A DNA stretch of 64,000 nucleotides from Acidimicrobiaceae bacterium (GCA_020637295.1 JACJWF010000001.1:1-64000); one strand, 5' to 3'. Positions 51,049 through 60,277 are shown, numbered from the stretch's first letter. Translations and numbers: made by a program. The notes: generated by a model from the sequence alone, not told the origin.

Positions 51049-51755
51049 GCATGCTGAAGATCGAAGGCCTCACCGCCGGCTACGGCCCCGTGTCCGTCCT
51101 GCACGGGCTGGACCTCGAGGTGGGCGAAGGCGAGCTCGTGGTCATGCTCGGCGCCAACGGGGCCGGCAAGACCACCACTATGCGAGCCATCTCCGGGCTC
51201 ATCGGCCGCCAGGGCACGATCGAGATGGAGGGCGTGAACATCACCAAGTGGAGCCCTGACCACATCGTCCGGGCCGGGATCGCCCAGGTGCCGCAGGGCC
51301 GCGGCACGTTCCCCGAACTGTCGGTGGAGGACAACCTGCTCGCCGGTGCGTACGTGCGCCACAAGGGTGAAGGCGTCCGCGACGACATGGAGCGCTGGTT
51401 CGACGTGTTCCCCCGCCTCGCCGAGCGTCGCGCCCAGAAGGCCGGCAGCCTCAGCGGCGGCGAGCAGCAGATGCTGGCCATCGCCCGGGCCCTGATGAGC
51501 CGGCCGAAGCTGCTGCTGTGCGACGAGCCCAGCCTGGGCCTGGCCCCGCTCATCACCCAGGAGTTGTTCGACGTCCTGGGGCGGCTGAACACCGAAGAAG
51601 GCCTGTCCGTGCTGCTCGTGGAGCAGAACGCGAACCTGGCCATGCACATCGCCAGCCGGGTCTACCTGCTGGAGACCGGCCGGATCGTCGCCAGTGGCAC
51701 CTCTGCGGAGCTCAGCGCCGACGACTCCATTCGCAAGGCATACCTGGGGTTCTAG
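51045..51755 (+). CDS. livF: Branched-chain amino-acid-type ABC transporter ATP-binding protein (LivF)
   Basis: 236 residues, typical LivF length. Walker A GANGAGKTTTMRA, signature SLSGGEQQMLAIARALMSRP, Walker B LLLCDEPSLGLAPL, switch His replaced in SVLLVEQNANLAM as usual for LivF. The start overlaps the livG stop (ATGA). Confidence 0.95.
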   Translation: MSMLKIEGLTAGYGPVSVLHGLDLEVGEGELVVMLGANGAGKTTTMRAISGLIGRQGTIEMEGVNITKWSPDHIVRAGIAQVPQGRGTFPELSVEDNLLAGAYVRHKGEGVRDDMERWFDVFPRLAERRAQKAGSLSGGEQQMLAIARALMSRPKLLLCDEPSLGLAPLITQELFDVLGRLNTEEGLSVLLVEQNANLAMHIASRVYLLETGRIVASGTSAELSADDSIRKAYLGF

Positions 51756-52679
51756 ATGGATCTGTTCCTGCAACGAGTCATCGACGGCATCAGCCAGGGC
51801 AGCGTGTACGCGCTCATCGCCCTCGGCCTGGTGATCATCTACCGGGGCACCGGCCACCTGAACTTCGCTCAGGGCGAGATGGCCCTGTTCTCCACCTACT
51901 GCGTCTACCAGTTCGGCGAGTGGGGCGTCCCGGTGTGGATCGCACTCGTGCTGGGCATGGGCGTGGGGTTCGTGCTCGGCTCGATCACCGAGGTGACGTT
52001 GGTGCGCCCGATCAGCAAGAAGTCGCCGTTCGCGGTGTTCATCGTGACGCTCGGCCTGTTCCGGTTCCTCAACTGGTTGGACGGCGCCATCTGGGGCAAC
52101 CAGCAGCTGCCCACCACTGCCGTGGGCAGCAAGCAGGGCCGGTTCCCCAGCCTGTTCCCCCGTGAGCCGGAGGATCATTTCAAGATCCTCGGGGCGACCA
52201 TCCGGTGGGAGCGTGTGGGCATCCTCGCCTTGGTGCTGGGCATCAGCCTGCTCCTCTACCTGCTGTTCAACTTCACCAAGTTCGGCCTGGCGATGCGGGC
52301 GGTGGCCAGCAACGCCGAGAGTGCCAAGCTCACTGGCATCCGCACCCACATCGTGCTGATGGTCAGCTGGGGCCTGGCGGCAGCGATCGGTGCCATCGGC
52401 GGTGTGGTGATGGGCGGCCTCAACGGCACCGTCAACCTCGGCCTGATGTTCGGCATCTTCATCTACGGCTCGGCGGCGGCCACCCTCGGTGGCTTCGACT
52501 CGCCGGTCGGCGCCGTGGTCGGCGGGATGATCATCGGCCTGGTGGAGAACCTGGCATCCGGCTACATCGACTGGGTGGGCCAGGAGCTCAAGCTGGGCGT
52601 CGCACTCCTGGTGATCGTCGGCGTGCTGCTGGTGAAACCGTCCGGCCTGTTCGGCACCCCGAAGGTGGAACGCGTATGA
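51756..52679 (+). CDS. livH: Branched-chain amino-acid-type ABC permease (LivH)
   Basis: 307 residues with eight or so membrane helices. ISQGSVYALIALGLVIIYRG near the N terminus and FTKFGLAMRAVASNAESAKL with the permease coupling-helix sequence are standard LivH features. GSAAATLGGFDSPVGAVVGG follows near the C terminus. The start codon follows the livF stop with no gap. Confidence 0.95.
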   Translation: MDLFLQRVIDGISQGSVYALIALGLVIIYRGTGHLNFAQGEMALFSTYCVYQFGEWGVPVWIALVLGMGVGFVLGSITEVTLVRPISKKSPFAVFIVTLGLFRFLNWLDGAIWGNQQLPTTAVGSKQGRFPSLFPREPEDHFKILGATIRWERVGILALVLGISLLLYLLFNFTKFGLAMRAVASNAESAKLTGIRTHIVLMVSWGLAAAIGAIGGVVMGGLNGTVNLGLMFGIFIYGSAAATLGGFDSPVGAVVGGMIIGLVENLASGYIDWVGQELKLGVALLVIVGVLLVKPSGLFGTPKVERV

Positions 52680-53923
52680 AGTCGCTCGTCACGATCCGCG
52701 AGGGCAGTGCCGCCCACTGGGCGATCCGCATCGTCACGGCAGTCCTCCTGGTGGCCATCCTGCTGTGGGTGCCCACCAAGGGCAGCGCCAGCCTGATCAC
52801 CACCTCCATCGAGGCGATGACCCTGATGTCGGCGGCCATGGCGCTCAACCTGGTGCTCGGTTACACCGGGCAGATCTCCATCGGCCACAGCGCGTTCCTC
52901 GGCATCGGTGCCTACACCACCGGCATCATGGTGTCCCGCTGGGGCTTCAGCCCGTGGGTCACCTTCCCTGTCGCATTCGGCGTGGCGTTCTTCGTCGGCG
53001 TGCTGGTGTCCTTCCCGGCGGCCCGGATCAAGGGGGTCTACCTGGCGCTGGTGACGCTGGCGTTGGGCTTGGTGTTCCCCCAGATGCTCACGTGGAAGCG
53101 GTTCTCCTGGCTCACCGGCGGTGGCTCCGGCCTGCCGCTGTCCTGCCCGGCCACCAGCGCCACCCGGACCTGTGCCGGTGTGGCCAAGACCACCACCGGG
53201 TTCGACATCGGGCCTGCCCAGAAGGGTCAGCTGCAGACGTTCAAGATCTTCGGTCACGACTTCTTCGGCGACCTGCGCCGTCTCGACAACAAGAGCGCCT
53301 TCTGGTACTGGATCGCCCTCTCCGTCGTGGTCGTCATCTACCTCGCCTGCCGCGGCGTGGTGAAGAGCCGGGTCGGCCGCTCGCTGATCGCCATCCGCGA
53401 CAACGAGACCGCTGCCGCCGTCATGGGCGTCAACCTGGTGCGCACCAAGGCGTTCGTGTTCGGGTTGTCGGCCGGCCTGTGCGCCCTTCCGGGCTGCGTG
53501 GTTGCCATCAAGACCGGCGGCGTCAGCCCGGAGGGCATCCTCAGCCTCACGGTGCTCGGTGCCATCACCTTCCTCATCGCCATGGTCATCGGCGGCGCCG
53601 GCTCCCTGTGGGGGCCGATCCTGGGGTCCACGCTCTACGTCTTCGTCACGGACAAGACAGGGTCGTGGGCCGACGATGACAAGATCCCCGGCCTCATCCG
53701 CCCGCTCTTCGGCTGGTCGAAGATCTCGCCGGCCGATGGCATCTTCGCACTGTTGCTGATCATCCTCATGTTCGTGGCCCCGAGAGGGATCGCGGGACTG
53801 TGGAAGCAGTACAGTCCACTTGTCGTTCGTGTCCTGCCCCGGCCCGCCGGGACAGGCGGAACGCCAGAGCCGCTGGCAACCGTCAGCGCAACCGAAACCA
53901 CCAACGAGGGGGAGCCTCAATGA
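52676..53923 (+). CDS. livM: Branched-chain amino-acid-type ABC permease (LivM)
   Basis: 415 residues, longer than the usual 320-360 because of an insert of about 60 residues between helices (around WLTGGGSGLPLSCPATSATR) and an extended C-terminal tail. Core features: ALNLVLGYTGQISIGHSAFL, the coupling loop SRVGRSLIAIRDNETAAAVM and GGAGSLWGPILGSTL. A pair of cysteines in the insert could form a disulphide outside. The start overlaps the livH stop by four bases; the stop overlaps the livK start. Confidence 0.94.
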   Translation: MKSLVTIREGSAAHWAIRIVTAVLLVAILLWVPTKGSASLITTSIEAMTLMSAAMALNLVLGYTGQISIGHSAFLGIGAYTTGIMVSRWGFSPWVTFPVAFGVAFFVGVLVSFPAARIKGVYLALVTLALGLVFPQMLTWKRFSWLTGGGSGLPLSCPATSATRTCAGVAKTTTGFDIGPAQKGQLQTFKIFGHDFFGDLRRLDNKSAFWYWIALSVVVVIYLACRGVVKSRVGRSLIAIRDNETAAAVMGVNLVRTKAFVFGLSAGLCALPGCVVAIKTGGVSPEGILSLTVLGAITFLIAMVIGGAGSLWGPILGSTLYVFVTDKTGSWADDDKIPGLIRPLFGWSKISPADGIFALLLIILMFVAPRGIAGLWKQYSPLVVRVLPRPAGTGGTPEPLATVSATETTNEGEPQ

Positions 53924-55320
53924 AGCGTCGTAACCGGGTGATTGGGGCGTTCATCGCCGCCAGCGCCCTCTTCGCCGCCGCGTGCAGCGACGACAGCTCG
54001 TCGTCCGACACCACGTCGGCCTCGACCGAAGCACCGGGTACCACCGGGGCCACCGACAGCAGCGAGCCGATGACCACGGACTCGATGCCGATGACCACGG
54101 ACTCGATGCCGATGGACGACATGTGGATGGTCGACACCGACCTCTGCGTGGATCCGGGCGCAGCGAACGCCCCCATCCAGGGCACCATCAATGTCGCGTC
54201 GGTCATGCCGCTCACCGGCGGTGCAGCGGCGGCGGCGTTCGAGCCGGTGGCCCGTGGCATGCAGGCCTACATCGACTACGCCAACGAGAACGGCCTGCTG
54301 GGCGACCTGCAGATCGAGCTGACGATCGAGGACGACCAGTACAACGCCGAGCTGACGCCCGGCGCGGTCGCTGCCCGCCTCGACGACGGCGCCGACATCT
54401 TCTCGGGCATCATCGGTTCGGCCAACAACGCCGCCGTGCGCGACACCCTGAACCAGAACTGCATCCCGCAGCTCAACAACCTCACCGGTTCGCCGTTGTG
54501 GGGCGACGTGGCCAACTACCCGTGGACCACGGGCCAGCTGGTGCCGTACACCATCGAGTCGAAGGTCTACGCCGCGAACATCCGCGAGCAGCACCCTGAC
54601 GGCGCGAAGGTCGCCCTGTTCAACGTGAACAACGAGTTCGGCCAGGTGCACGTGGACGCGTTCAACGAGATCGCCGACGAGTTCGGCATCGAGATCGTCG
54701 GCCAGGAGACCATCGAGGCCACCGACCAGGCTCCGCCCACCGCCCAGATCACCAACATCGCCGCACTCGCGCCCGACGCGATCATGGCGGTGCCGCTGGG
54801 CGCCCAGTGCATCGGCTTCCTCACCGAGGTGGCCAACGCCAAGGCGGCGAACCCGGGCTGGGACCCGCAGGTCTACATCACCAACACCTGCGCCAGCAGC
54901 CTGATCCTCGGCGCCTCCGGCGCTGCGGCTGACGGCCTCTACACCTCCGGCAACGGCATCGACGTGGTCAACCCGGCCAACGCCGACATCCCCGAGGTCG
55001 CCGAGTACCTGGCGTACATGGACTCCAAGGGCCTCAGCGACATCGCCGCCACGGCTGCCGCCGGCTGGACCACCGGTGAGATCACCGTTGCCATCCTGAA
55101 GCAGGCCATGGAGAGCCCCGAGGGCCTCACCCGCGCCAGCATCATCAACGCCGCCCGCAACTTCGACTTCCATGCGTCGCTGCTGCTGCCCGGCATCAAC
55201 TACAAGCTGAGCGGCGAGACCGACGTGTACCTGGCGGAGAGCCTGATCGTGCGCCAGTACGACGCCGACACGGCGACGTTCACCGACATCGGCGACGTGG
55301 TCACCGAGTTCGAGAGCTGA
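53920..55320 (+). CDS. livK: Branched-chain amino-acid-type substrate-binding lipoprotein (LivK)
   Basis: 466 residues. Lipoprotein signal MKRRNRVIGAFIAASALFAA with lipobox cysteine in AAACSDD. A Ser/Thr/Met-rich linker with a short tandem repeat precedes a periplasmic-binding-protein type 1 domain: NVASVMPLTGGAAAAAFEPV, IGSANNAAVRDTLNQNCIPQ, and VYITNTCASSLILGASG. It catches the solute outside the membrane for LivHM. Start ATG shares bases with the livM stop, with a GAGGGGGAG ribosome site. A terminator hairpin follows. Ligand is unknown. Confidence 0.94.
   Translation: MKRRNRVIGAFIAASALFAAACSDDSSSSDTTSASTEAPGTTGATDSSEPMTTDSMPMTTDSMPMDDMWMVDTDLCVDPGAANAPIQGTINVASVMPLTGGAAAAAFEPVARGMQAYIDYANENGLLGDLQIELTIEDDQYNAELTPGAVAARLDDGADIFSGIIGSANNAAVRDTLNQNCIPQLNNLTGSPLWGDVANYPWTTGQLVPYTIESKVYAANIREQHPDGAKVALFNVNNEFGQVHVDAFNEIADEFGIEIVGQETIEATDQAPPTAQITNIAALAPDAIMAVPLGAQCIGFLTEVANAKAANPGWDPQVYITNTCASSLILGASGAAADGLYTSGNGIDVVNPANADIPEVAEYLAYMDSKGLSDIAATAAAGWTTGEITVAILKQAMESPEGLTRASIINAARNFDFHASLLLPGINYKLSGETDVYLAESLIVRQYDADTATFTDIGDVVTEFES
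54070..54111. repeat. Two 21-base tandem repeats in the livK linker
   Basis: ATGACCACGGACTCGATGCC plus G is repeated without change and encodes MTTDSMP twice. It lies in the low-complexity lipoprotein linker, where length variation should be tolerated. Confidence 0.9.
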
Positions 55321-55347
55321 TCCCTCCGGATCATCCGAACGCCTGAT

Positions 55348-55373
55348 GCGGCCCGCCCTCCGGGGCGGGCCGC
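55348..55373 (+). terminator. Rho-independent-type terminator of the liv operon
   Basis: A perfect 11-base stem GCGGCCCGCCC / GGGCGGGCCGC with loop TCCG lies 27 bases after the livK stop. It is followed by TTCGCGTTCTGG rather than a long T run. Confidence 0.75.
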
Positions 55374-55400
55374 TTCGCGTTCTGGCGGTACTGTCGGCCC

Positions 55401-56234
55401 ATGGGGATCTCGCTCGACGACCTGTCCACCATCCGCTACGAGATCGTCGATCCGGGGGACGGCGGCATCGCCGTGGTCACGCTGGCCCGGCCCGAGGCCC
55501 GCAACGCGCAGAACAAGCGGATGACCTACGAGCTGAACGCGGCGTTCGACGACGCCTGCCGCCGCAGTGACGTGAAGGTCATCGTCCTCCAGGCCGACGG
55601 ACCGCATTTCTGCAGCGGCCACGACCTTCGCGACCAGGAGGGGTTCCGGGACTTCCCGCTGGTGACCCCGAACGGCGGGTTCTCCGCCGAGGGCCAGGAA
55701 GGGCACTTCGCCTGGGAGGACGAGCTGTACTTCCAGATGTGCTGGCGGTGGCGCAACCTGCCCAAGCCCCTGCTGGCGGCCGCGCAGGGCAAGACCATCG
55801 CCGGCGGCCTGATGCTGCTGTGGGTGGCCGACGTGATCTTCGCCGCCGAGGACGCGCTGTTCAGCGACCCGGTCGTCGGGATGGGGGTGAACGGGGTGGA
55901 GTACTTCGCCCACCCGTGGGAGTTCGGGGCGCGCAAGGCCAAGGAGTACCTGTTCACCGGCGACTGGGTGACGGCGCCGGAGGCCCAGCGCCTGGGCATG
56001 GTGAACCATGTGGTGCCGGCGCCGGAGCTGCGCACGGCCACGATGGACATGGCCCGGCGGATCGCCACCCGGCCGTCGTTCGCGTTGCGGTTGGCCAAGG
56101 AGAGCGTCAACCAGACGCTGGAGGCGCAGGGGCAGCTCACCGCGCTGAAGGCGGCGTTCTCACTCCAGCATCTGGCGCACGCCCACAACCGGGTGCGCTT
56201 CGGGATCCCGGTGGACCCGGGCGGGTTGACGTGA
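55401..56234 (+). CDS. Enoyl-CoA hydratase family protein
   Basis: 277 residues, crotonase family. N-terminal LARPEARNAQNKRMTYELNA, oxyanion-hole segments QADGPHFCSGHDLRDQEGF and AAQGKTIAGGLMLLWVADVI, then FSDPVVGMGVNGVEYFAHPW. The first catalytic glutamate position holds a different residue, so activity may be other than hydration. ATG 55401 follows TACTGT by six bases; the liv terminator lies just upstream, so it is an independent unit. Confidence 0.9.
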   Translation: MGISLDDLSTIRYEIVDPGDGGIAVVTLARPEARNAQNKRMTYELNAAFDDACRRSDVKVIVLQADGPHFCSGHDLRDQEGFRDFPLVTPNGGFSAEGQEGHFAWEDELYFQMCWRWRNLPKPLLAAAQGKTIAGGLMLLWVADVIFAAEDALFSDPVVGMGVNGVEYFAHPWEFGARKAKEYLFTGDWVTAPEAQRLGMVNHVVPAPELRTATMDMARRIATRPSFALRLAKESVNQTLEAQGQLTALKAAFSLQHLAHAHNRVRFGIPVDPGGLT

Positions 56235-56237
56235 GCG

Positions 56238-56534
56238 TCAGCCCTTCGGGGCGACGCCGACCACCTCGTAGTAGTCCTTGTCCTTGATCTCCAGATCGAA
56301 GACGTAGGTGACGCCATCGCTGCCCAGCGCAGTGCACTGGAACTTGGAGCCGACATCGGTGCTCGGCGGCTCGGTGCATGCAGCGTTGGTGAACGTCAGG
56401 CCGACGGCATTCTCGACGGTGTCGCTCATGATGAACGCCTGGGCGTTCTCCTTGTAGTCCGTCTCGTCGTTGCTGCAGGCAGCGAGCAGCATGGTGAGGC
56501 CGAACGTGGCTGCGATCAGGGCACGGGTCTTCAC
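56238..56534 (-). CDS. Small DUF4333-like lipoprotein
   Basis: 98 residues from GTG 56534, with GGAGG eight bases upstream. Signal with lipobox LLAAC near residue 20. The mature part (CTEPPSTDVGSKFQCTALGS, then GVTYVFDLEIKDKDYYEVVG) contains two cysteines likely joined by a disulphide, as in DUF4333 domains. DUF4333 proteins are small exported domains of unknown role, common in actinobacteria. Convergent with the enoyl-CoA hydratase gene. Confidence 0.82.
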   Translation of the reverse strand: MKTRALIAATFGLTMLLAACSNDETDYKENAQAFIMSDTVENAVGLTFTNAACTEPPSTDVGSKFQCTALGSDGVTYVFDLEIKDKDYYEVVGVAPKG

Positions 56535-56570
56535 GGGGGGTTCCTCCGGGTCGTGGTCGTTCGGCGGACT

Positions 56571-57494
56571 CTAGCAAGCGGGCTCAAGCGCGTCGGGCTC
56601 CATCACGCGCCGCGAGCGCTGCCACCCGTCCACGGTGAGGACGGCGAGGGCCAGCCAGACCAGCGCGAAGCCGGCCATGCGCGACGGCGGCAACGATTCG
56701 TCGTACATCAGCCACCCGATGAAGAAGTTCATCGACGGCACCAGGTACTGCATGGGGCCAAGCGTGGTCAGCGGCACCCGCTGCGCAGCGAAGGCGAACA
56801 GGGTCAGCGGCGTCACGGTGACCAGACCGGTGAGGGCTGCGAGCCCGAGTTCCATGTGCGACGCCGTGTGCGGGATGCTGCCGGGCCGGCTGCCCAGCCA
56901 GATGGCCACGGTGACTGCGATCGGCAACAGCAGGAACACCTCGGCAGCCATGCTCTCCGCCGGGCTGAGCGGCACGTGCTTCTTGAGGTAGCCGTACCAG
57001 ACCCAGCTGACGGTGAGCAGGATGGCGATCCATGGCAGGGTGCCGTTGGCGATGGTGAGCACCACCACGGCTGCCGCAGCGAAGCCCAGCGACAGCTTCT
57101 GCGCCGGGCGCAGCGATTCGTGGAGGATCAGCACACCCACCAGCACGGTGCCGATCGGGGCGGTGAAGTAGCCGAGGGCCGTCTCCAGCACATGGCCGTG
57201 CACCACCGCGTAGACGTACGTGGTCCAGTTGACGGTGAGGAAGAACGCGGCGGCGGCCACCCGGCCCAGCAGGCGGGGGTCGCGGCGGATGGCGATGACC
57301 CGCTTCCAGCGCCGGGTGACCGTGAGCACGATGGCCATCAGCACCGAGGCGGCGCAGACCCGCCAGCCGATCAGTTCGAAGGCATCAAACTCGTGCAGTT
57401 GCTTCCAGTAGATCGTGAGCAGACCCCAGACGGTGTACGCGGAGAGGCCGGCGATGATGCCGGCGCGGTGGTCGGGGTGCTCGGGTGTCGACAC
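56571..57494 (-). CDS. rarD: RarD-type EamA/DMT family transporter
   Basis: 307 residues with ten hydrophobic helices. The N-terminal AGIIAGLSAYTVWGLLTIYW and LIGWRVCAASVLMAIVLTV are typical of RarD proteins; the second half contains TLFAFAAQRVPLTTLGPMQY and FFIGWLMYDESLPPSRMAGF. The substrate is unknown; EamA exporters move amino acids or metabolites. GTG 57494 lies eight bases after the stop of the upstream serine hydrolase, so they are one operon. Confidence 0.9.
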   Translation of the reverse strand: MSTPEHPDHRAGIIAGLSAYTVWGLLTIYWKQLHEFDAFELIGWRVCAASVLMAIVLTVTRRWKRVIAIRRDPRLLGRVAAAAFFLTVNWTTYVYAVVHGHVLETALGYFTAPIGTVLVGVLILHESLRPAQKLSLGFAAAAVVVLTIANGTLPWIAILLTVSWVWYGYLKKHVPLSPAESMAAEVFLLLPIAVTVAIWLGSRPGSIPHTASHMELGLAALTGLVTVTPLTLFAFAAQRVPLTTLGPMQYLVPSMNFFIGWLMYDESLPPSRMAGFALVWLALAVLTVDGWQRSRRVMEPDALEPAC

Positions 57495-57502
57495 GCGGCG
57501 GC

Positions 57503-58621
57503 TCAGTCGGCGATCAGGTCGAGCACCAGCCCATGCAGGTCGGCGGCGCGGCGGAACTCCACGCGCGGGTCCTGGTGGAGGGTGTCGTGGAGGAACGAGA
57601 AGCTGATGCCGCTGGCGGGGTCCGCCCAGCACAGCTGCCCGCCGGCGCCGGCGTGGCCGAACGCCTGGGGCGCGGCCGGCAGCCAGCGGTGGAGGTGGTA
57701 GCCGTCGGAGCCGGCCACGTAACCGGCGACGGTGCGGTTGGCGGGCACCTTGTCGGTGACGTTGATCGAACCGTTGCGGACGGTGCCGACGGCATCCGCC
57801 AGCCAATCGTCCGGCAGCGCGGCGCCGTGGTTGTGGAGGAAGTGCTGGTAGATGGCGGCGACACCGGCGGCGGTGGCAATCCCCCCGCCGGCCGGGATGG
57901 CGGCGGCCTGGGCGCGGCTGTCGTTCATCGACAGCAGGGCCTCGGGGGTGACGCTGGCCGTCGGCACGAGGTCCTCCCGGCCGAACGTGGCGACGAGCGC
58001 GGCGACGTCGTCCGGGTAGCTACCGATGGAGCGCACCGTCGTCGGGGCGCCGGCCTCCACCGCCGCCGGCCCCAGGACCGGGGCGGTGTCGGCGGGTGCC
58101 ACCACCCGCTCGTGCACGACGTCCACGTATGGGCGGCCGGTCATCGTCTCGATCAACTCGGCGATGACCCAGTGCGCGCTGATCGGGTGGTATTCGGTAC
58201 GCGTGCCGGGCCGCCAGTCCAGCGTCCACTCGGCGAACGCGGCGCGGCGGCCCTCGCTGGTGCCCCAGCGGGCCGGGCTGATGAGCGCCTGCGGGAAGCC
58301 GCCCTGCATCGTGAGCAGTTGGAGGACGGTGACCTCGTCCTTGCCGTGGTGGCCGAACTCGGGGATGTACCGGGCCACCGGGGCGGTGAGCTCCACCGTG
58401 CCGTCCGCCAGGTGGGGGAGGAGCGCCATGGCCGTGAGGGCCTTCGTGGCGGAGAAGATGACGAAGCGGCTCGCCTCGGTGGCTGCGCCGAAGGCGGCGA
58501 ACTCGGCGACCCCTCCGTCGAGCCCGATGGCGACCTGCGCCGCGGTGACCAACCCGTCGTCGACCTCCTGCTGGATCCGCTGGTGCAGGGCCTGGAGTCC
58601 GGTGGGGCTGAGCGAGGTCAT
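57503..58621 (-). CDS. Serine hydrolase, class C beta-lactamase-like
   Basis: 372 residues. SxxK nucleophile in RFVIFSATKALTAMALLPHL, second motif in TEYHPISAHWVIAELIET (YxS type), and third motif HAGAGGQLCWADPASG. Cytosolic: no signal peptide. Same family type as the gene at 47944, so a paralogue. An esterase or peptidase role is most likely. ATG 58621 follows a minus-strand TACTGT by seven bases. First gene of an operon with rarD. Confidence 0.9.
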   Translation of the reverse strand: MTSLSPTGLQALHQRIQQEVDDGLVTAAQVAIGLDGGVAEFAAFGAATEASRFVIFSATKALTAMALLPHLADGTVELTAPVARYIPEFGHHGKDEVTVLQLLTMQGGFPQALISPARWGTSEGRRAAFAEWTLDWRPGTRTEYHPISAHWVIAELIETMTGRPYVDVVHERVVAPADTAPVLGPAAVEAGAPTTVRSIGSYPDDVAALVATFGREDLVPTASVTPEALLSMNDSRAQAAAIPAGGGIATAAGVAAIYQHFLHNHGAALPDDWLADAVGTVRNGSINVTDKVPANRTVAGYVAGSDGYHLHRWLPAAPQAFGHAGAGGQLCWADPASGISFSFLHDTLHQDPRVEFRRAADLHGLVLDLIAD

Positions 58622-58639
58622 GGTCCCTACAGTACGGCC
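58622..58639. promoter_or_regulatory. Extremely compact divergent leaderless promoters
   Basis: Only 18 bases lie between the start codons 58621 (minus) and 58640 (plus). TACAGT (58628-58633, plus, gap 6) and TACTGT (58629-58634, minus, gap 7) occupy nearly the same base pairs, formed by the heptamer TACAGTA. Transcription in the two directions must be mutually exclusive. Confidence 0.65.
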
Positions 58640-59407
58640 ATGACCGACGTGCGAGTTGATCGGATCGGCGAGGTCGACGTCCTCACCATCGACCGTCCCG
58701 AGGTGCGCAATGCGCTGCGGTACCGCAGCTACGACGAGCTGGAGACGGCCGTCCGCACGTCCACCGCAAGGTGCATCGTCATCACCGGCGCGGACCCGGC
58801 GTTCTGCTCCGGCGACGACGTACGCGAGGTGATGGGCGGCGGCGCCGAGGGCGCGGCCCCGGTGGCCGTCAAACCGCGCCTCACCCCGGCGGCGGACGCG
58901 CTGCTGCACACCGACATCCCCGTCATCGCCGCGGTCAACGGCGCAGCCGTCGGCTGGGGCATGGAGCTGGCGCTGATGGCGGACATCCGCGTGGCGTCGG
59001 AGAAGGCCAAGTTCGGCGAGCTGTTCGTGCTGCGCGGCCTGTGCAGCGACGTCGCCGGCCTCGGGCGCCTGGCCTCGCTGGTCGGCCGCGAGCGCGCCGC
59101 GGAGCTGCTCTACACCGGCGACGTCATCACTGCCGCGGCGGCAGGCGAGATGGGCATGGTGTCGCGGGTGGTGCCCCACGAGGAGCTCATGCCGACGGCC
59201 ATGGAGCTGGCCGCGAAGATCGCCGCCCGCCCTCCGCTGGCGGTGCAGCGGTTGAAGGCCGGCCTGCGGACGGCGCTGGACCCGAACTGGACCGACCTCG
59301 GCGAGTGGGTGTCGCGCAGCCTGGGGGAGCTGTTCCGCACCGCCGACCACCGGGAGGGCGTGGCCGCCTTCCTCGAGCGCCGCGAACCGAAGTTCACCGG
59401 CCAGTGA
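58640..59407 (+). CDS. Enoyl-CoA hydratase/isomerase
   Basis: 255 residues, crotonase fold. TIDRPEVRNALRYRSYDELE, TGADPAFCSGDDVREVMGGG, AAVNGAAVGWGMELALMADI and FGELFVLRGLCSDVAGLGRL, the last close to the second catalytic region. The active site has Glu in GELFVLRGL, compatible with a hydratase or isomerase. ATG 58640 is leaderless-type. Its stop overlaps the next start by four bases (GTGA), coupling it to the alpha/beta hydrolase. Confidence 0.92.
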   Translation: MTDVRVDRIGEVDVLTIDRPEVRNALRYRSYDELETAVRTSTARCIVITGADPAFCSGDDVREVMGGGAEGAAPVAVKPRLTPAADALLHTDIPVIAAVNGAAVGWGMELALMADIRVASEKAKFGELFVLRGLCSDVAGLGRLASLVGRERAAELLYTGDVITAAAAGEMGMVSRVVPHEELMPTAMELAAKIAARPPLAVQRLKAGLRTALDPNWTDLGEWVSRSLGELFRTADHREGVAAFLERREPKFTGQ

Positions 59408-60276
59408 GCATCCGCCATCTGAAGATCGAGTGCACCGGTGCGAACGAGGTGCGCCTGGTGGCCGATGCCTACGGCGACCCGGCCCACCCGCCGGTCCTGC
59501 TGCTGCACGGTGGCGGCCAGACCCGCCACTCGTGGGGCGGCACCGCCTCGGCGCTGGCCAGGGCCGGCTTCTACGCCGTCAGCGCCGACCTGCGCGGCCA
59601 CGGCGAGAGCGACTGGGACCCGACGGGCGACTACTCGATGGCGGTGATGCGTCACGACATGGAGCGCTGGTGCGACCTCCTGGCCGCGGCGGGCAACGGC
59701 CGCCCGGCGGTGGTCGGCGCGTCGATGGGCGGGATCACCGGCTTCTGGACCGAGGGCGCCCGGGTGGAGGAGGGGCTGCCGCCGTGCGGTCGCGCACTCG
59801 TGCTGGTGGACATCGCCCATCGCTCCGAGGCGCAGGGCATCGCCCGGATCATCGACTTCATGACCGGTCGCCCGGAAGGGTTCGGCTCCCTGGACGAAGT
59901 GGCCGACGCCGTCGCCGAGTACCTGCCGCACCGGCCCCGCCCGACGAACCTCGACGGGTTGGCCCGCAACCTGCGGACGGGGGCGGACGGCCGCCTCTAC
60001 TGGCACTGGGACCCTGCGTTCATGAGCGAGGATCGGCGCCCGCGGACCAGCACGCACGTGGACATCTTCGTGGAGCACGCCCGCCGCCTGACCTTGCCAG
60101 TGCTGCTGGTCCGTGGCCGGATGAGCGACGTGGTCAGCGAGGAGGCTGCGAGGGAGTTCCTCGAACTGGTGCCCCACGCCGAATACGTGGACGTGCAGGA
60201 CGCCCACCACATGGTCGCCGGTGACCGCAACGACGCCTTCACCGCCCCGGTCGTCGAGTTCCTCCGGCGGGTGTGA
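59404..60276 (+). CDS. Alpha/beta hydrolase
   Basis: 290 residues. LLLHGGGQTRHSWGGTASAL (oxyanion loop), SADLRGHGESDWDPTG, nucleophile VVGASMGGITGFW (G-x-S-x-G), acid region VRGRMSDVVSEEAAREF, and histidine in DAHHMVAGDRNDAF. Typical of soluble esterases or peroxidase-like hydrolases. GTG 59404 overlaps the preceding stop, and the next gene starts one base after its stop, so it is part of a three-gene unit with enoyl-CoA hydratase and 6-phosphogluconolactonase. Confidence 0.92.
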   Translation: MSIRHLKIECTGANEVRLVADAYGDPAHPPVLLLHGGGQTRHSWGGTASALARAGFYAVSADLRGHGESDWDPTGDYSMAVMRHDMERWCDLLAAAGNGRPAVVGASMGGITGFWTEGARVEEGLPPCGRALVLVDIAHRSEAQGIARIIDFMTGRPEGFGSLDEVADAVAEYLPHRPRPTNLDGLARNLRTGADGRLYWHWDPAFMSEDRRPRTSTHVDIFVEHARRLTLPVLLVRGRMSDVVSEEAAREFLELVPHAEYVDVQDAHHMVAGDRNDAFTAPVVEFLRRV

Positions 60277-60277
60277 G

